DNA of 64,000 nt from CAZHGD01 sp964531735. Its GTDB lineage: Bacteria; Armatimonadota; UBA10988. Location of the stretch: positions 51,979 through 115,978 of the forward strand of contig CAZHGD010000004.1 of the NCBI GenBank assembly GCA_964531735.1, written 5' to 3'. A program made the translations under genes and the position numbers. The notes beneath the pieces are model-generated. The model had not been told where the DNA came from and ran no database searches. It saw only the letters and a list, made by a program, of their open reading frames with translations. Positions 35,401 through 43,185 of this stretch are shown in pieces; positions within the stretch are counted from its first letter, which is position 1; the number at the start of each line of letters is the position of its first letter.

Positions 35401-36699
35401 TGGTCGGTACGCCTTTGCCACTGCGGCCAGGTCGGGATTGTCCGGCCGCTTGTCCAGGCAGTAGGTGACCACGCCCTCGAGGCGGTTGCCGAACGACCGC
35501 GCCAGACGCACGTCGTCGGCCAGCCGCTCCGGCGTGGCTTGGCGCTGGTAGCGGAACTCGTACTCATGCCGCTGCGCCGCGGTCATCACGATCAGCGGCA
35601 GCTTCAGCCGGCCCTGGCCCTGGCGCCCGGCGTGCTGCTCCACGGTGAAGGCTCCGGTGGTCTCGGTCTGCCAGGCCGCGCCGTTCAGCTCCGGCTGCGC
35701 TAGGACCAGCCCGGTGGCGCGCACGTCGCTGAAGGTCGCCCGGAGTGCGTATTGCGCCACCCCCCGCTGCTCCCAGACGCCGAACCGTAGCGTCACCTGC
35801 GGCTTGCCGGCCACCGCCGCCGACAGATCGACCTCGGCCTCACCAGTCGCCCGGCCGCCGCTGTCCTGCTCCCAGACCACCCGGTCGTCCACCCGGAGCT
35901 GCAACTTGTGGTAGCCGGTGGTCGGCCCGTCGTAGTCGTCGCCAAACCGAAAGCGCAGGCGGGCTTGCGCCGCGTCGGTGACCGTCGCCCGCTGCGCCAA
36001 CCAACCCGCCTCGCCCGCCTGCGAGCGCGTTGACGCCGGGAAGGCGATCACCGCGTAGCCCGAGATGGTCAGCCGGTCCTCCAGCACCGCCAGCGCCCGC
36101 TCGATGTCGGCCCGCCCCTGCGGATACGCCGCCACCACGCCATCGACCAGCGGCGCCACCTGGTCGAGGAAGCGCAGGCCCAACTCGGGGAAGTACATCA
36201 GCGGATAGAACCGCAGCCGCGGGTTGATCGCCTTGCCGGCCGCCACCATCTGCTGGATGGACTGCGGCGTGAAGCGGTCCGGCCGCACATTGCCCCAGAA
36301 GTCGTCGATGACATAGCCGACCAGGTTGTCCTGGCGCAGCGACAGCCGCGCGATCTCCTGGGCCCAGCGCACGTAGTCGAGGCGGAACGGCTCGGAGTAA
36401 GGCCAGACCGGGTTCTGCACGGCCGTCTCCGACGGGGGCACCAAATAGGCCCAGACCCGGATGCCGGCCTGCTTCGCCACCGGCAGGAAGGCTTGCAGAT
36501 CGTCCCAGTCGTTCGGGCTGTGCCAGATCAGCCAGAAGTAGGTGTTGGCGCCGAGGTCCTGCAGGCGCCGGGTCAGCAACGGAATGTCGACATGCCCGCC
36601 GACGCGCGGTTCGGCATCGTAGTCGCCCAGGATGGGCTCGGCCCGCAGACCGGACACCCCTAACAGAACCAGCAGCCCGACCACCAGCGACCGGCGCAT
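35398..36699 (-). CDS. Secreted TIM-barrel glycosidase-like protein
   Basis: 433 aa, signal peptide RRSLVVGLLVLLGVSGLRA. The barrel part reads LQDLGANTYFWLIWHSPNDW, FLPVAKQAGIRVWAYLVPPS, and LVGYVIDDFWGNVRPDRFTP, where the two Asp at a strand end are good catalytic candidates, then LRFYPLMYFPEL. The last ~200 residues contain a beta-sandwich (FGVWEQRGVAQYALRATFSD), plausibly carbohydrate binding. AAGGAG lies 6 bases before the ATG. The family resembles uncharacterised glycosidase-like proteins of environmental bacteria. Its stop lies inside a family A repeat. Confidence 0.75.
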   Translation of the reverse strand: MRRSLVVGLLVLLGVSGLRAEPILGDYDAEPRVGGHVDIPLLTRRLQDLGANTYFWLIWHSPNDWDDLQAFLPVAKQAGIRVWAYLVPPSETAVQNPVWPYSEPFRLDYVRWAQEIARLSLRQDNLVGYVIDDFWGNVRPDRFTPQSIQQMVAAGKAINPRLRFYPLMYFPELGLRFLDQVAPLVDGVVAAYPQGRADIERALAVLEDRLTISGYAVIAFPASTRSQAGEAGWLAQRATVTDAAQARLRFRFGDDYDGPTTGYHKLQLRVDDRVVWEQDSGGRATGEAEVDLSAAVAGKPQVTLRFGVWEQRGVAQYALRATFSDVRATGLVLAQPELNGAAWQTETTGAFTVEQHAGRQGQGRLKLPLIVMTAAQRHEYEFRYQRQATPERLADDVRLARSFGNRLEGVVTYCLDKRPDNPDLAAVAKAYRP

Positions 36700-36720
36700 G
36701 ACCCGCTCCTTGCTGCCAGG

Positions 36721-36750
36721 AGTATGCGCGGCCGGGCCGGTCCGTGTCCA
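36721..36750 (-). promoter_or_regulatory. Candidate promoter for the 433-aa glycosidase-like gene
   Basis: Read leftward: TGGACA, 18 bases, CATACT, with the -10 21 bases before the ATG at 36699. It fits in the 67-base gap after the acyl-CoA synthetase gene, so transcription need not come from there. Confidence 0.5.
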
Positions 36751-36766
36751 GTGGCCGTCGCTCGGC

Positions 36767-38572
36767 TCAATGCCGCCCGCGCGCCATGTCCTTCACCAGT
36801 TCGGCGAAGTGCTGGACGATGACCTCGCGACGCCGCTTCAGCGTCGGGGTCAACTCGCCCTGATCGGCGCTGAAGTCGCGGTGCAGCAGCCGGAAGCGGC
36901 GGACCTTCTCGAACGGCGCCAGCCCTTCGCTCAGGCGCTCCACCTCGGCGCGCACCAGGCGCTTCGCCTCGGGCCGCTGCACCCAGGCTTCCTGCTCGTC
37001 GCGTTCGACCGCCACGCCTTCGGCCTGCAGCGCCGCGTGAAGCGCTTCGAAGGCCGGCACGATCAGCGCGGTGACCATGTCCTGGTCGTCGCCAATCAGC
37101 AGGGCCGCCGCGATCAGCGGGCTGGCGGCCAGCCGGTCCTCGATGGGCGTCGGCGCCACCTTCTTGCCGTTGGCCAGGACCAGGATGTTCTTCTTGCGGT
37201 CGACGATGCGCAGGTGACCCTCAGGCGTCCAGTCGGCCAGATCGCCGGTGTGGAACCAGCCGTCGGGCTCCAGCACCTCGGCGGTCTGCTCCGGCATCTC
37301 GAAGTAGCCCTTCATCACGCACGGTCCGCGCGTGAGCAGCTCGCCGTCGTCGGCGAGGCGCGCCTCGCACTCGGCCAGCGGCGGCCCGATGCCGTCGAAC
37401 CGCACCCAACCGTCCGGATCGTTCACCGCGATCACCGGCGAGGTCTCGGTCAGACCATAGCCCTGGCTGATCTTGATGCCCAGGCCGTAGTACCAGCGGC
37501 CCACGTCAGCCGGCAGTGCCGCGCCACCCGAGATGAGGCAGCGGCAGCGGTCCAGCCCGAGTTGGGCGCGCAGCGGCGCGAACAGGGCCTCGTCGGCGCG
37601 CGCCCAGGCCGCCTCGACCTCGGCCGGTAGCGGCTCGCGCGCCACATAGGCCGCGGCGCGCTGCTCGGCCACCGCCAGCGCCGCCTGGATCGCTTCGGCC
37701 TGCTCGGCGGGCCGCTGGCGCAGCGCGCTGGTCAGCCGATCGCGAATGCTGACCAGCATCCGCGGCACCACGCACAGCAGCGTCGGCCGCGCCAGCGCCA
37801 GGTCGGCCAGCAAGTGGCGCAGGCTCTCGCAGAACAGCACCGCGGCGCCGGCCTGCAAGGCTACATAGGTCAGCGTGCGCTGGAACACGTGCGACTGCGG
37901 CAGCACGATCAGCGACACGTCGTCGGGCGTGATGCCCAGGAACCGGACGCAGGCGCCGGCGTTGCTGACCAGATTGCCCTGGGTCAGCATGGCGCCCTTC
38001 GGCTCACCGGTGGTGCCCGAGGTGAAGATGATGGTGGCGATGTCGTCGGGCGTCAGGGCCGCCACGCGCCGGTCGACCTCGGCGACCGCGGCCGCGTCGC
38101 ACGCGGCACCCGCGGCCAGCAGTTCCGACCAGGACGAGACAGCCAGAGCGCCGCCGCCGTCGGCCGGCTCGAAGCAGATGACCTGCTCGAGCAGCGGCAA
38201 CTCGGCCTGTCGGGCCAGCAGTTTGGCCAGTTGCGCGCCGTTCTCGACGATGGCGAACCGCGCCCGCACGCGGGCGGCCAACGGCTGCACCTGCTCGGCC
38301 GGCAAAGTGGGGTAGAGCGGCACGGTGACGCCGCCGGCGCTCTGGATGGCCAAGTCGGCCAGCAACCACTCGGAGCGGTTCTCCGAGACCAGCAGCACCG
38401 CCTCGCCAGGACGCAGGCCCCGGAGCACGAGCGCCGCGGCGCCGTGGTCGATCCGCGTCAGGACGTCACGGTATCCGGTGGCCGCCAAGCCACCGTCGGC
38501 CTTGTGCAACACGGCGGGCCGGTCCGGGTGCTGTCGCGCCACGGTGCGGAACATGTCAGGCAGGGAGTTCAT
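36767..38572 (-). CDS. Long-chain fatty-acid--CoA ligase (AMP-binding, ANL superfamily)
   Basis: 601 aa. Adenylates a fatty acid with ATP and transfers it to CoA. P-loop-like A3 motif TIIFTSGTTGEPKGAMLTQG; A5 region QGYGLTETSPVIAVND; A7/A8 region GWFHTGDLADWTPEGHLRIV followed by DRKKNILVLANGKKVAPTPI, the long-chain/FadD15-like linker signature. No membrane helix; probably peripheral. It is preceded by a 375-base non-coding stretch rich in palindromes and followed by a separately promoted glycosidase-like gene. Chain-length preference is not readable. Confidence 0.95.
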   Translation of the reverse strand: MNSLPDMFRTVARQHPDRPAVLHKADGGLAATGYRDVLTRIDHGAAALVLRGLRPGEAVLLVSENRSEWLLADLAIQSAGGVTVPLYPTLPAEQVQPLAARVRARFAIVENGAQLAKLLARQAELPLLEQVICFEPADGGGALAVSSWSELLAAGAACDAAAVAEVDRRVAALTPDDIATIIFTSGTTGEPKGAMLTQGNLVSNAGACVRFLGITPDDVSLIVLPQSHVFQRTLTYVALQAGAAVLFCESLRHLLADLALARPTLLCVVPRMLVSIRDRLTSALRQRPAEQAEAIQAALAVAEQRAAAYVAREPLPAEVEAAWARADEALFAPLRAQLGLDRCRCLISGGAALPADVGRWYYGLGIKISQGYGLTETSPVIAVNDPDGWVRFDGIGPPLAECEARLADDGELLTRGPCVMKGYFEMPEQTAEVLEPDGWFHTGDLADWTPEGHLRIVDRKKNILVLANGKKVAPTPIEDRLAASPLIAAALLIGDDQDMVTALIVPAFEALHAALQAEGVAVERDEQEAWVQRPEAKRLVRAEVERLSEGLAPFEKVRRFRLLHRDFSADQGELTPTLKRRREVIVQHFAELVKDMARGRH

Positions 38573-38662
38573 GGCCCCGCATTGTACACGAGGTGTCCAG
38601 AACTAGCGACGGTCGGCGTGTCGCGGCGTCGCGCGTCTGCCGGCAGGCGCGGTGCAGTTGCC

Positions 38663-38800
38663 CGTGGGACCGGCGTCTCGCCGGTCTGACCGTGCCAAGC
38701 CGACGGCGGGCGGAGCGCGACCATCCGGGACCGGCGAGACGGCCACTCGCGCGTGGCCAAGGCGCGACCGGAGACGGACCGGCGAGACGCCGGTCCCACG
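38663..38800. repeat. Inverted repeats of the GACCGGCGAGACGCCGGTC type (family C)
   Basis: A 24-base block at 38663-38686 is the exact reverse complement of the block at 38777-38800. Each block contains the self-complementary GACCGGCG / CGCCGGTC pair around TCT or AGA. A third, partial copy (GGGACCGGCGAGACGG) lies near 38727. The surrounding 38573-38947 holds no credible gene: reading frames there merely translate the repeat. It may be a REP-like element or the upstream region of the acyl-CoA ligase gene. Confidence 0.7.
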
Positions 38801-38947
38801 AGCGAGGGTCGACGCACGCGGTGAGGCGCACGCTCGGGTTGCGGTGGGCGGAATGCGACCAACCAGTCGGCTGCGCCCCAGAGGGTCTGGCCGACGACGG
38901 TGTGGTCCACGCCAGGGACTCGGGCCCGATGGGCTGCCCCCTCCCGC

Positions 38948-39592
38948 TCACTCCGACACCTGGGACAGGCCCCGTTCGGCGTCGGCCTCGTCGTCGGCCG
39001 GCCGGGCCAGCGACAGCGACGTATCGGTGGCTTCGTCCGGAAACCGCAGCCCGACCGGTCCGGCCGCGGCGCGGCGGGCGACGATCATCTCGGCCGCGCG
39101 CAACACCCGCGCCACATGCTTGCGGCGCGGCAGCCGCCGCAGGTCGAACCCCGCCGCTTGGAGCTGGTCACCCCGTTGAACGACGGCCGACCAGGGCACC
39201 TCGCGCCACCCGCCACCGATGCGCAACTGCAGCCCGTAGGCCGTGGCCACCAGAGCCGTCAGGGCTTCCTCGGCATCAGCCTCCGCCGGACGGCGCAGCG
39301 GAGTGCGGTTGGCCTGCCGCCACAGGAGATAGCCGATGGTGAGCCACATGAGGAGCCCCAGGCACTGCGCCAACCGCGTGAGCCTGGCCAGTCCGGAGAT
39401 GACCAGCAGCGCCGCCATGGCCAAGACGACCGCCTGGCCACGGAGCGTGTCGGCCGTGGTGTGGTCGGGCCCGACGGCCCGCGTGCGGCACTCGACGCGG
39501 CCATACAGGTCGATGCCCAGGCTGGCGGCGATCTCCGCCGCGGTCACTTCGCCCGGCGCCGATGGCTCCATCTGCTGGCTCATCGCGATCAT
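38948..39592 (-). CDS. Small membrane protein, paralog 1 of a four-gene tandem family of unknown function
   Basis: 214 aa (ATG at 39592; a second in-frame ATG at 39583 is equally likely). Parts: an N-terminal helix motif VTAAEIAASLGIDLYGRVEC that looks like the first helices of a DNA-binding HTH but is too short for one; two hydrophobic segments (VVLAMAALLVISGL and LGLLMWLTIGYLLW); a PH-like beta region centred on GGGWREVPWSAVV with the shared W-x4-W-x2-[VL]; and a C-terminal tail SLSLARPADDEADAERGLSQ shared with the paralogs. Last of four genes read leftward (gap of 14 bases to paralog 2). I recognise no named family. Confidence 0.75.
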   Translation of the reverse strand: MIAMSQQMEPSAPGEVTAAEIAASLGIDLYGRVECRTRAVGPDHTTADTLRGQAVVLAMAALLVISGLARLTRLAQCLGLLMWLTIGYLLWRQANRTPLRRPAEADAEEALTALVATAYGLQLRIGGGWREVPWSAVVQRGDQLQAAGFDLRRLPRRKHVARVLRAAEMIVARRAAAGPVGLRFPDEATDTSLSLARPADDEADAERGLSQVSE

Positions 39593-39606
39593 CCCGCCGG
39601 CGGGCG

Positions 39607-40209
39607 TCAGCCCTCGGCGCGGGTCAGTCCGCGCTCGGCGTCGGCCTCGTCGGCGCCCAGCCGCACACGCGACAGGGCCGCCTCGGGCACACCGTCAGTG
39701 GGCCGGCGCAGGCCACGGGTGGGCCGCCGGCTGACCGCTCGCGCCGCGCGAATGATGGCGGCGCCGCGGCGTTCGTCGAGGTAGACGCGGTGCCCGGCCA
39801 CTTCCAGCAGCCACACCCGGCCCAGGCGCTGCACGCGCCCGAGCGCGTCCCAGCCGAAGCGGTGCCATTCGCCATCGAGCAACAGGCTCAACCCGTTGGC
39901 GTCGGCGGTGATGCTCTGCACCTGGAACGCGGCCGGCTCGGGCCATTGCGGTCGGTAGGTGTCGACCTGCCCCAGCCACCAGACGCAGAGACCGAGCGCG
40001 GCCAGCCAGGCAGTTGCCGGCAGCACCCCGAGGCCGGCCAGGACCGTGGCCAAGAGGAAGAGCGAGGCCGGGAGGAACGCTGGCCGGGCCGCGGCGGCAG
40101 CCGGTGGCGCCGGTTCCGCCAGACACGACACCTGCCCGTCCTCGGCCACGTCGAGAAGACGGGCCAAGTCTGCGGTGGTCAGGGCCTGCAGTCGCTCCGA
40201 GGTCGGCAT
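39607..40209 (-). CDS. Small membrane protein, paralog 2 of the tandem family
   Basis: 200 aa (ATG at 40209; an in-frame ATG at 40242 is a weaker option). The N-terminal motif is LTTADLARLLDVAEDGQVSC. Two hydrophobic segments span about 47-80 (SLFLLATVLAGLGVLPATAW, then LAALGLCVWWL). The beta region has LSLLLDGEWHRFGWDALGRV with W-x4-W, and the tail is AALSRVRLGADEADAERGLT. DEADAERGL in the tail is identical to paralog 1, which suggests recent duplication or strong selection on that segment. 75 bases separate it from paralog 3 upstream. Confidence 0.75.
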   Translation of the reverse strand: MPTSERLQALTTADLARLLDVAEDGQVSCLAEPAPPAAAAARPAFLPASLFLLATVLAGLGVLPATAWLAALGLCVWWLGQVDTYRPQWPEPAAFQVQSITADANGLSLLLDGEWHRFGWDALGRVQRLGRVWLLEVAGHRVYLDERRGAAIIRAARAVSRRPTRGLRRPTDGVPEAALSRVRLGADEADAERGLTRAEG

Positions 40210-40284
40210 AGTCGGTCCCCACTCGCGCGCCATCGCAGGCAAGCGTGCGCGATGGCCGAGGCGGCTGTCAAGCCGGGTGGACGG

Positions 40285-40854
40285 CTACGGCTCCGCCGCC
40301 GACAGGCCGCGGTCGGCCGCTGCCCCATCGTCGGGTGCCGCCGCGAGCGACAGGGCCGCGGCCGGCGTCTCGTCCACCAGACGCAGACCATCGCGCCCGG
40401 CGAGTCTCCGCCGCGACATGACCATCTGCGCCGTCTGCACCACCGCCTCGGCGACCTTCCAGTCCTTCAACTGGCAGTCCAACTCGCCAATGACCAGCCG
40501 CCAGCCCTTTCCGCGCCGGGCCGCCTGGCGCACCGCAGCCCAGGAGTACACCGACCAGCGGCCATTCCACAGCACGCGCAGCTCGAACGGCGTGGCCACC
40601 ACGCGGCTGGCGTAGGGTGGCCGGCGCGGCTTGTCCGGCGCCGCCAGCAGCCACGCGACGATCGCCAGGCTGAGGTGCCATAGGAAGCGCCCCAGGCCGA
40701 TCGACGAGCCCTCGTCCAGCGACCCGCCACTCGGGCCTCCCGGCCGCGCCTGGTCGGGTGGCCAGCGCACGCCTTTGCAGACCACCTTGCCGTCGAGCGG
40801 AATGTCCAGGCAGGCGGCGATCTCGGCCGCGGTGACCACGCCGGCGTCGCTCAT
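40285..40854 (-). CDS. Small membrane protein, paralog 3 of the tandem family
   Basis: 189 aa, ATG at 40854 overlapping the stop of paralog 4 (ATGA). The N-terminal motif VTAAEIAACLDIPLDGKVVC is nearly that of paralog 1. Only one clear hydrophobic segment (FLWHLSLAIVAWLLA), so its topology differs from the others. The beta region contains LRVLWNGRWSVYSWAAVRQA (W-x4-W) and a helix near DWKVAEAVVQTAQMVM; the tail is AALSLAAAPDDGAAADRGLS. The difference in membrane segment count suggests that the conserved end motifs, not the helices, are the functional constraint. Confidence 0.75.
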   Translation of the reverse strand: MSDAGVVTAAEIAACLDIPLDGKVVCKGVRWPPDQARPGGPSGGSLDEGSSIGLGRFLWHLSLAIVAWLLAAPDKPRRPPYASRVVATPFELRVLWNGRWSVYSWAAVRQAARRGKGWRLVIGELDCQLKDWKVAEAVVQTAQMVMSRRRLAGRDGLRLVDETPAAALSLAAAPDDGAAADRGLSAAEP

Positions 40855-41471
40855 GGCTCCTCGCCCTCCGCCACCGACAGGCCGCGCGCCACCTCGGGTG
40901 CACCGGTCATCCGCACGCGCGACAGCGCCGTGTCGGGCGTCTCTTCGCCGCTGGCCAGCAGGTCGGGCGCCAACCGCCGCGCCGCCGCGACCGCGCGGAG
41001 GAACGCGGCGCCGTCAGCGTTCGTCAGCAGCGCCTCGTAGCCACCGGCCCGCACCAGCACGCCACCGACGCGGCGGTGGCAGGTGACCTCGGACCAAGTG
41101 CGCCGGCGCCAGTGCCCCTCGGCCAACAGGCTGAGGCCAAGCGCATCGGCACGGACCGCGTCGGCCCAGTCGGGCGGCCTGGCTGGCGGCGGCGGCGCCC
41201 CCGCCGCCAGTGCCAGTGGAACCACTGCCAGCAGGGCGGCATAGGCGACGACGGCCACCACAACGACGGCCTCGGCGCCGAGCAGCCAGGCGGCCAGCCC
41301 CATAGCGGCACACGCAGTCAACGCCCGTGCCGTCCGCCGCCACAGGCGCCACGGCGCGCGCCGGGCCTTCGTCGCGTGCTCGATCCACCCGTCGTCGGCG
41401 ACCCCCAACGCCGCGGCGAGGCGGCTCCTCGCCGCGCGCCGCGCCGTCGAGACCGGTTCGCTCTCACCCAT
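40851..41471 (-). CDS. Small membrane protein, paralog 4 of the tandem family
   Basis: 206 aa; first of the four to be translated. The N-terminal motif is divergent (RSRLAAALGVADDGWIEH). Two hydrophobic segments (ALTACAAMGLAAWLLG; VVVVAVVAYAALLAVV). The beta region has LSLLAEGHWRRRTWSEVTCH with W-x4-W, and the tail is TALSRVRMTGAPEVARGLSV. It follows the DapA-family gene by 62 bases on the same strand, so all five may be one operon. No promoter was obvious in the gap. No known function. Confidence 0.75.
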   Translation of the reverse strand: MGESEPVSTARRAARSRLAAALGVADDGWIEHATKARRAPWRLWRRTARALTACAAMGLAAWLLGAEAVVVVAVVAYAALLAVVPLALAAGAPPPPARPPDWADAVRADALGLSLLAEGHWRRRTWSEVTCHRRVGGVLVRAGGYEALLTNADGAAFLRAVAAARRLAPDLLASGEETPDTALSRVRMTGAPEVARGLSVAEGEEP

Positions 41472-41533
41472 GCGCGCGTCCCACCGGCCCCGCCCATGCC
41501 GCGGGGATCAGCGGCTATCGCGCCGGCGGTGCC

Positions 41534-42460
41534 TCACGCCAGTGGGTTCTTGGCAAACCCGTGCCGCGCGAGCGTGTCCCACAGCCGGTCGGCCAGAAAG
41601 TCCAGGTACTGCTCGAACGACGGGTCGGGATAGGTGGTGTTGTCGCGCACGTGGGCCGACTTGAGCACGCCGCGCCGGACCAGCAGCCGCTTCTCGGCGT
41701 GGTGGTAGAGCTCGAAGTTCTCCAGGCTGAAGGTGATGAACGGCACCACCTCGCAGAACAGGCTGAAGGCCTCGTTCATCTGGCCCGCGACAATCTGCTC
41801 ATACACGCGCTGCAGCGGATCGGCCAGCACGAAGCCGGGGATGGAGCCGTGGCAACCGCGCGGCACCAGTTCCATCATGTACAGACCGCCCCAGCCTTCG
41901 AGCACGCCCACCTCGTGGTGCGTCTGCTCGTGAATGGCTTCCATCTTCGGCGCCATGCGCGGCTCTTCCAACTTGATGTAGCGGAAGTTGCCGCAGCGCT
42001 CGTGCAGCTTGACGCAGAACTCGGGTCCGCAGGTGGCGCCGCCCGGATTGAAGTCCTGCAGCATCACCGGCAGGCGGACGGCATCGCAGACCGTGGCCGC
42101 GTAGCGCACCAGGTCGTCGTCGCTGACCGGGAACAGGCGCGGCAGCGCCAGGCCGATGAAGTCGGCGCCGACGGCTTCCATGCGCTGGGCGAGCCCGGCG
42201 GCGACTTGCGCGCTGCCATGGTTCGACTGGGCGACGATGTTGATGCGGCCGGCCGCCGCCTTGACCGCCGCGGTGACCAGATGGACCCGCTCGTCGTCGG
42301 TCAGCTTGTAGAACTCGCTCCCGTACGCCGGCAGGCAGACCTGCTTCACGCCGGCCCGCACTGCGAACTCGATCAGGTTCGGGACGGCCTCCAGGTCCAG
42401 CGCCCCGTCTTCCTTGAACGGCGCCGGCATCACCGGCACAACCCCGGACAGCGTCTTCAT
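41534..42460 (-). CDS. DapA-family aldolase/lyase (dihydrodipicolinate synthase superfamily)
   Basis: 308 aa, TIM barrel, class I lyase with a Schiff-base lysine. GVVPVMPAPFKEDGALDLEA starts the barrel; LPAYGSEFYKLTDDERVHLV contains the Tyr region; the Lys is in RYIKLEEPRM. Those positions match the superfamily, but the usual GT.GE phosphate/carboxylate motif reads AYGSE, so true dihydrodipicolinate synthase activity is unlikely; N-acetylneuraminate, 2-keto-3-deoxy-gluconate or other 2-keto acid lyase functions are alternatives. The ATG at 42460 has GGGAG 5 bases upstream. Divergent from the GNAT gene across a 100-base gap. Confidence 0.88.
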   Translation of the reverse strand: MKTLSGVVPVMPAPFKEDGALDLEAVPNLIEFAVRAGVKQVCLPAYGSEFYKLTDDERVHLVTAAVKAAAGRINIVAQSNHGSAQVAAGLAQRMEAVGADFIGLALPRLFPVSDDDLVRYAATVCDAVRLPVMLQDFNPGGATCGPEFCVKLHERCGNFRYIKLEEPRMAPKMEAIHEQTHHEVGVLEGWGGLYMMELVPRGCHGSIPGFVLADPLQRVYEQIVAGQMNEAFSLFCEVVPFITFSLENFELYHHAEKRLLVRRGVLKSAHVRDNTTYPDPSFEQYLDFLADRLWDTLARHGFAKNPLA

Positions 42461-42560
42461 GCTCACTCCCGTGTCACTTGGCCGCCGAGTTCAAGCTGCA
42501 CGATGCCATTCCTTCCGCCGGCCCGCAAGGTGGTACCATGGCGCCGCCGGAGAGCAAGCC

Positions 42561-43103
42561 GTGAGTGTCATTGCCGAGCGCGACAACGCCGTACTCCGCC
42601 ACGCCGCCGCCGCCGACCTGCCCGCGGTGGACGCCATCGCCATCGCCTGCTGGACGCCGATCTTCGACAGCTTCCGCGAGTTGCAGGGCGACGCCATCTA
42701 CGAGCACCGCTTCCCCGAGCCGGCCGTCTGGCAGGAGAACAAGGTGGCGCAGATTCGCGCGCAGTTCGCGCGGGCGCCCGAGACCGTCTGGGTGGTCGAG
42801 CGCGATCAGCAGGTGCTGGCGTTCATCACCTTCCATCTCGACCGCGACAGCGCGGTCGGCACCATCGGCAACAACGGTGTCGCGCCGGACTGCGCCGGAC
42901 AGGGCCTGGGCACCTTCATGTACCGCCACGTGTTGGCCCACTTCCGGCATGAAGGCATGCGCCTGGCCTGCGTGGGCACCGGCCTCGACCGCGGCCATGC
43001 GCCGGCGCGGCGGGCCTACGAAGCGGTCGGCTTCGACCGCCAGGTGCCGAAGGTCGACTACTGGCAGGACCTGAGCGCGTACAATCCCGGCTCCGAACCG
43101 TGA
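42561..43103 (+). CDS. GNAT-family N-acetyltransferase
   Basis: 180 aa. Acetyl-CoA binding motif A is NNGVAPDCAGQGLGTFMYRH, preceded by strand VWVVERDQQVLAFITFHLD and followed by ARRAYEAVGFDRQVPKVDYW, the usual C-terminal part. It transfers an acetyl group to an unknown amine. The start is GTG at 42561 with GGAG about 8 bases upstream; no in-frame ATG fits. It stands alone, 82 bases before the heparinase-like gene, with no obvious link in function. Confidence 0.9.
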   Translation: MSVIAERDNAVLRHAAAADLPAVDAIAIACWTPIFDSFRELQGDAIYEHRFPEPAVWQENKVAQIRAQFARAPETVWVVERDQQVLAFITFHLDRDSAVGTIGNNGVAPDCAGQGLGTFMYRHVLAHFRHEGMRLACVGTGLDRGHAPARRAYEAVGFDRQVPKVDYWQDLSAYNPGSEP

Positions 43104-43185
43104 CCGGCTCGGGCAGGATGGCGTCCGCCGTCGGCGAAGCAGCCGGCCGACCGCGCTACGCGCCGGCGCGGCGGGGCACGCGCTC

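Noticed and set aside
38573..38947. Short frames in the gap before the acyl-CoA ligase
   Set aside because: Their translations are the spurious peptides produced by the family C repeat; no ribosome site or conserved motif.
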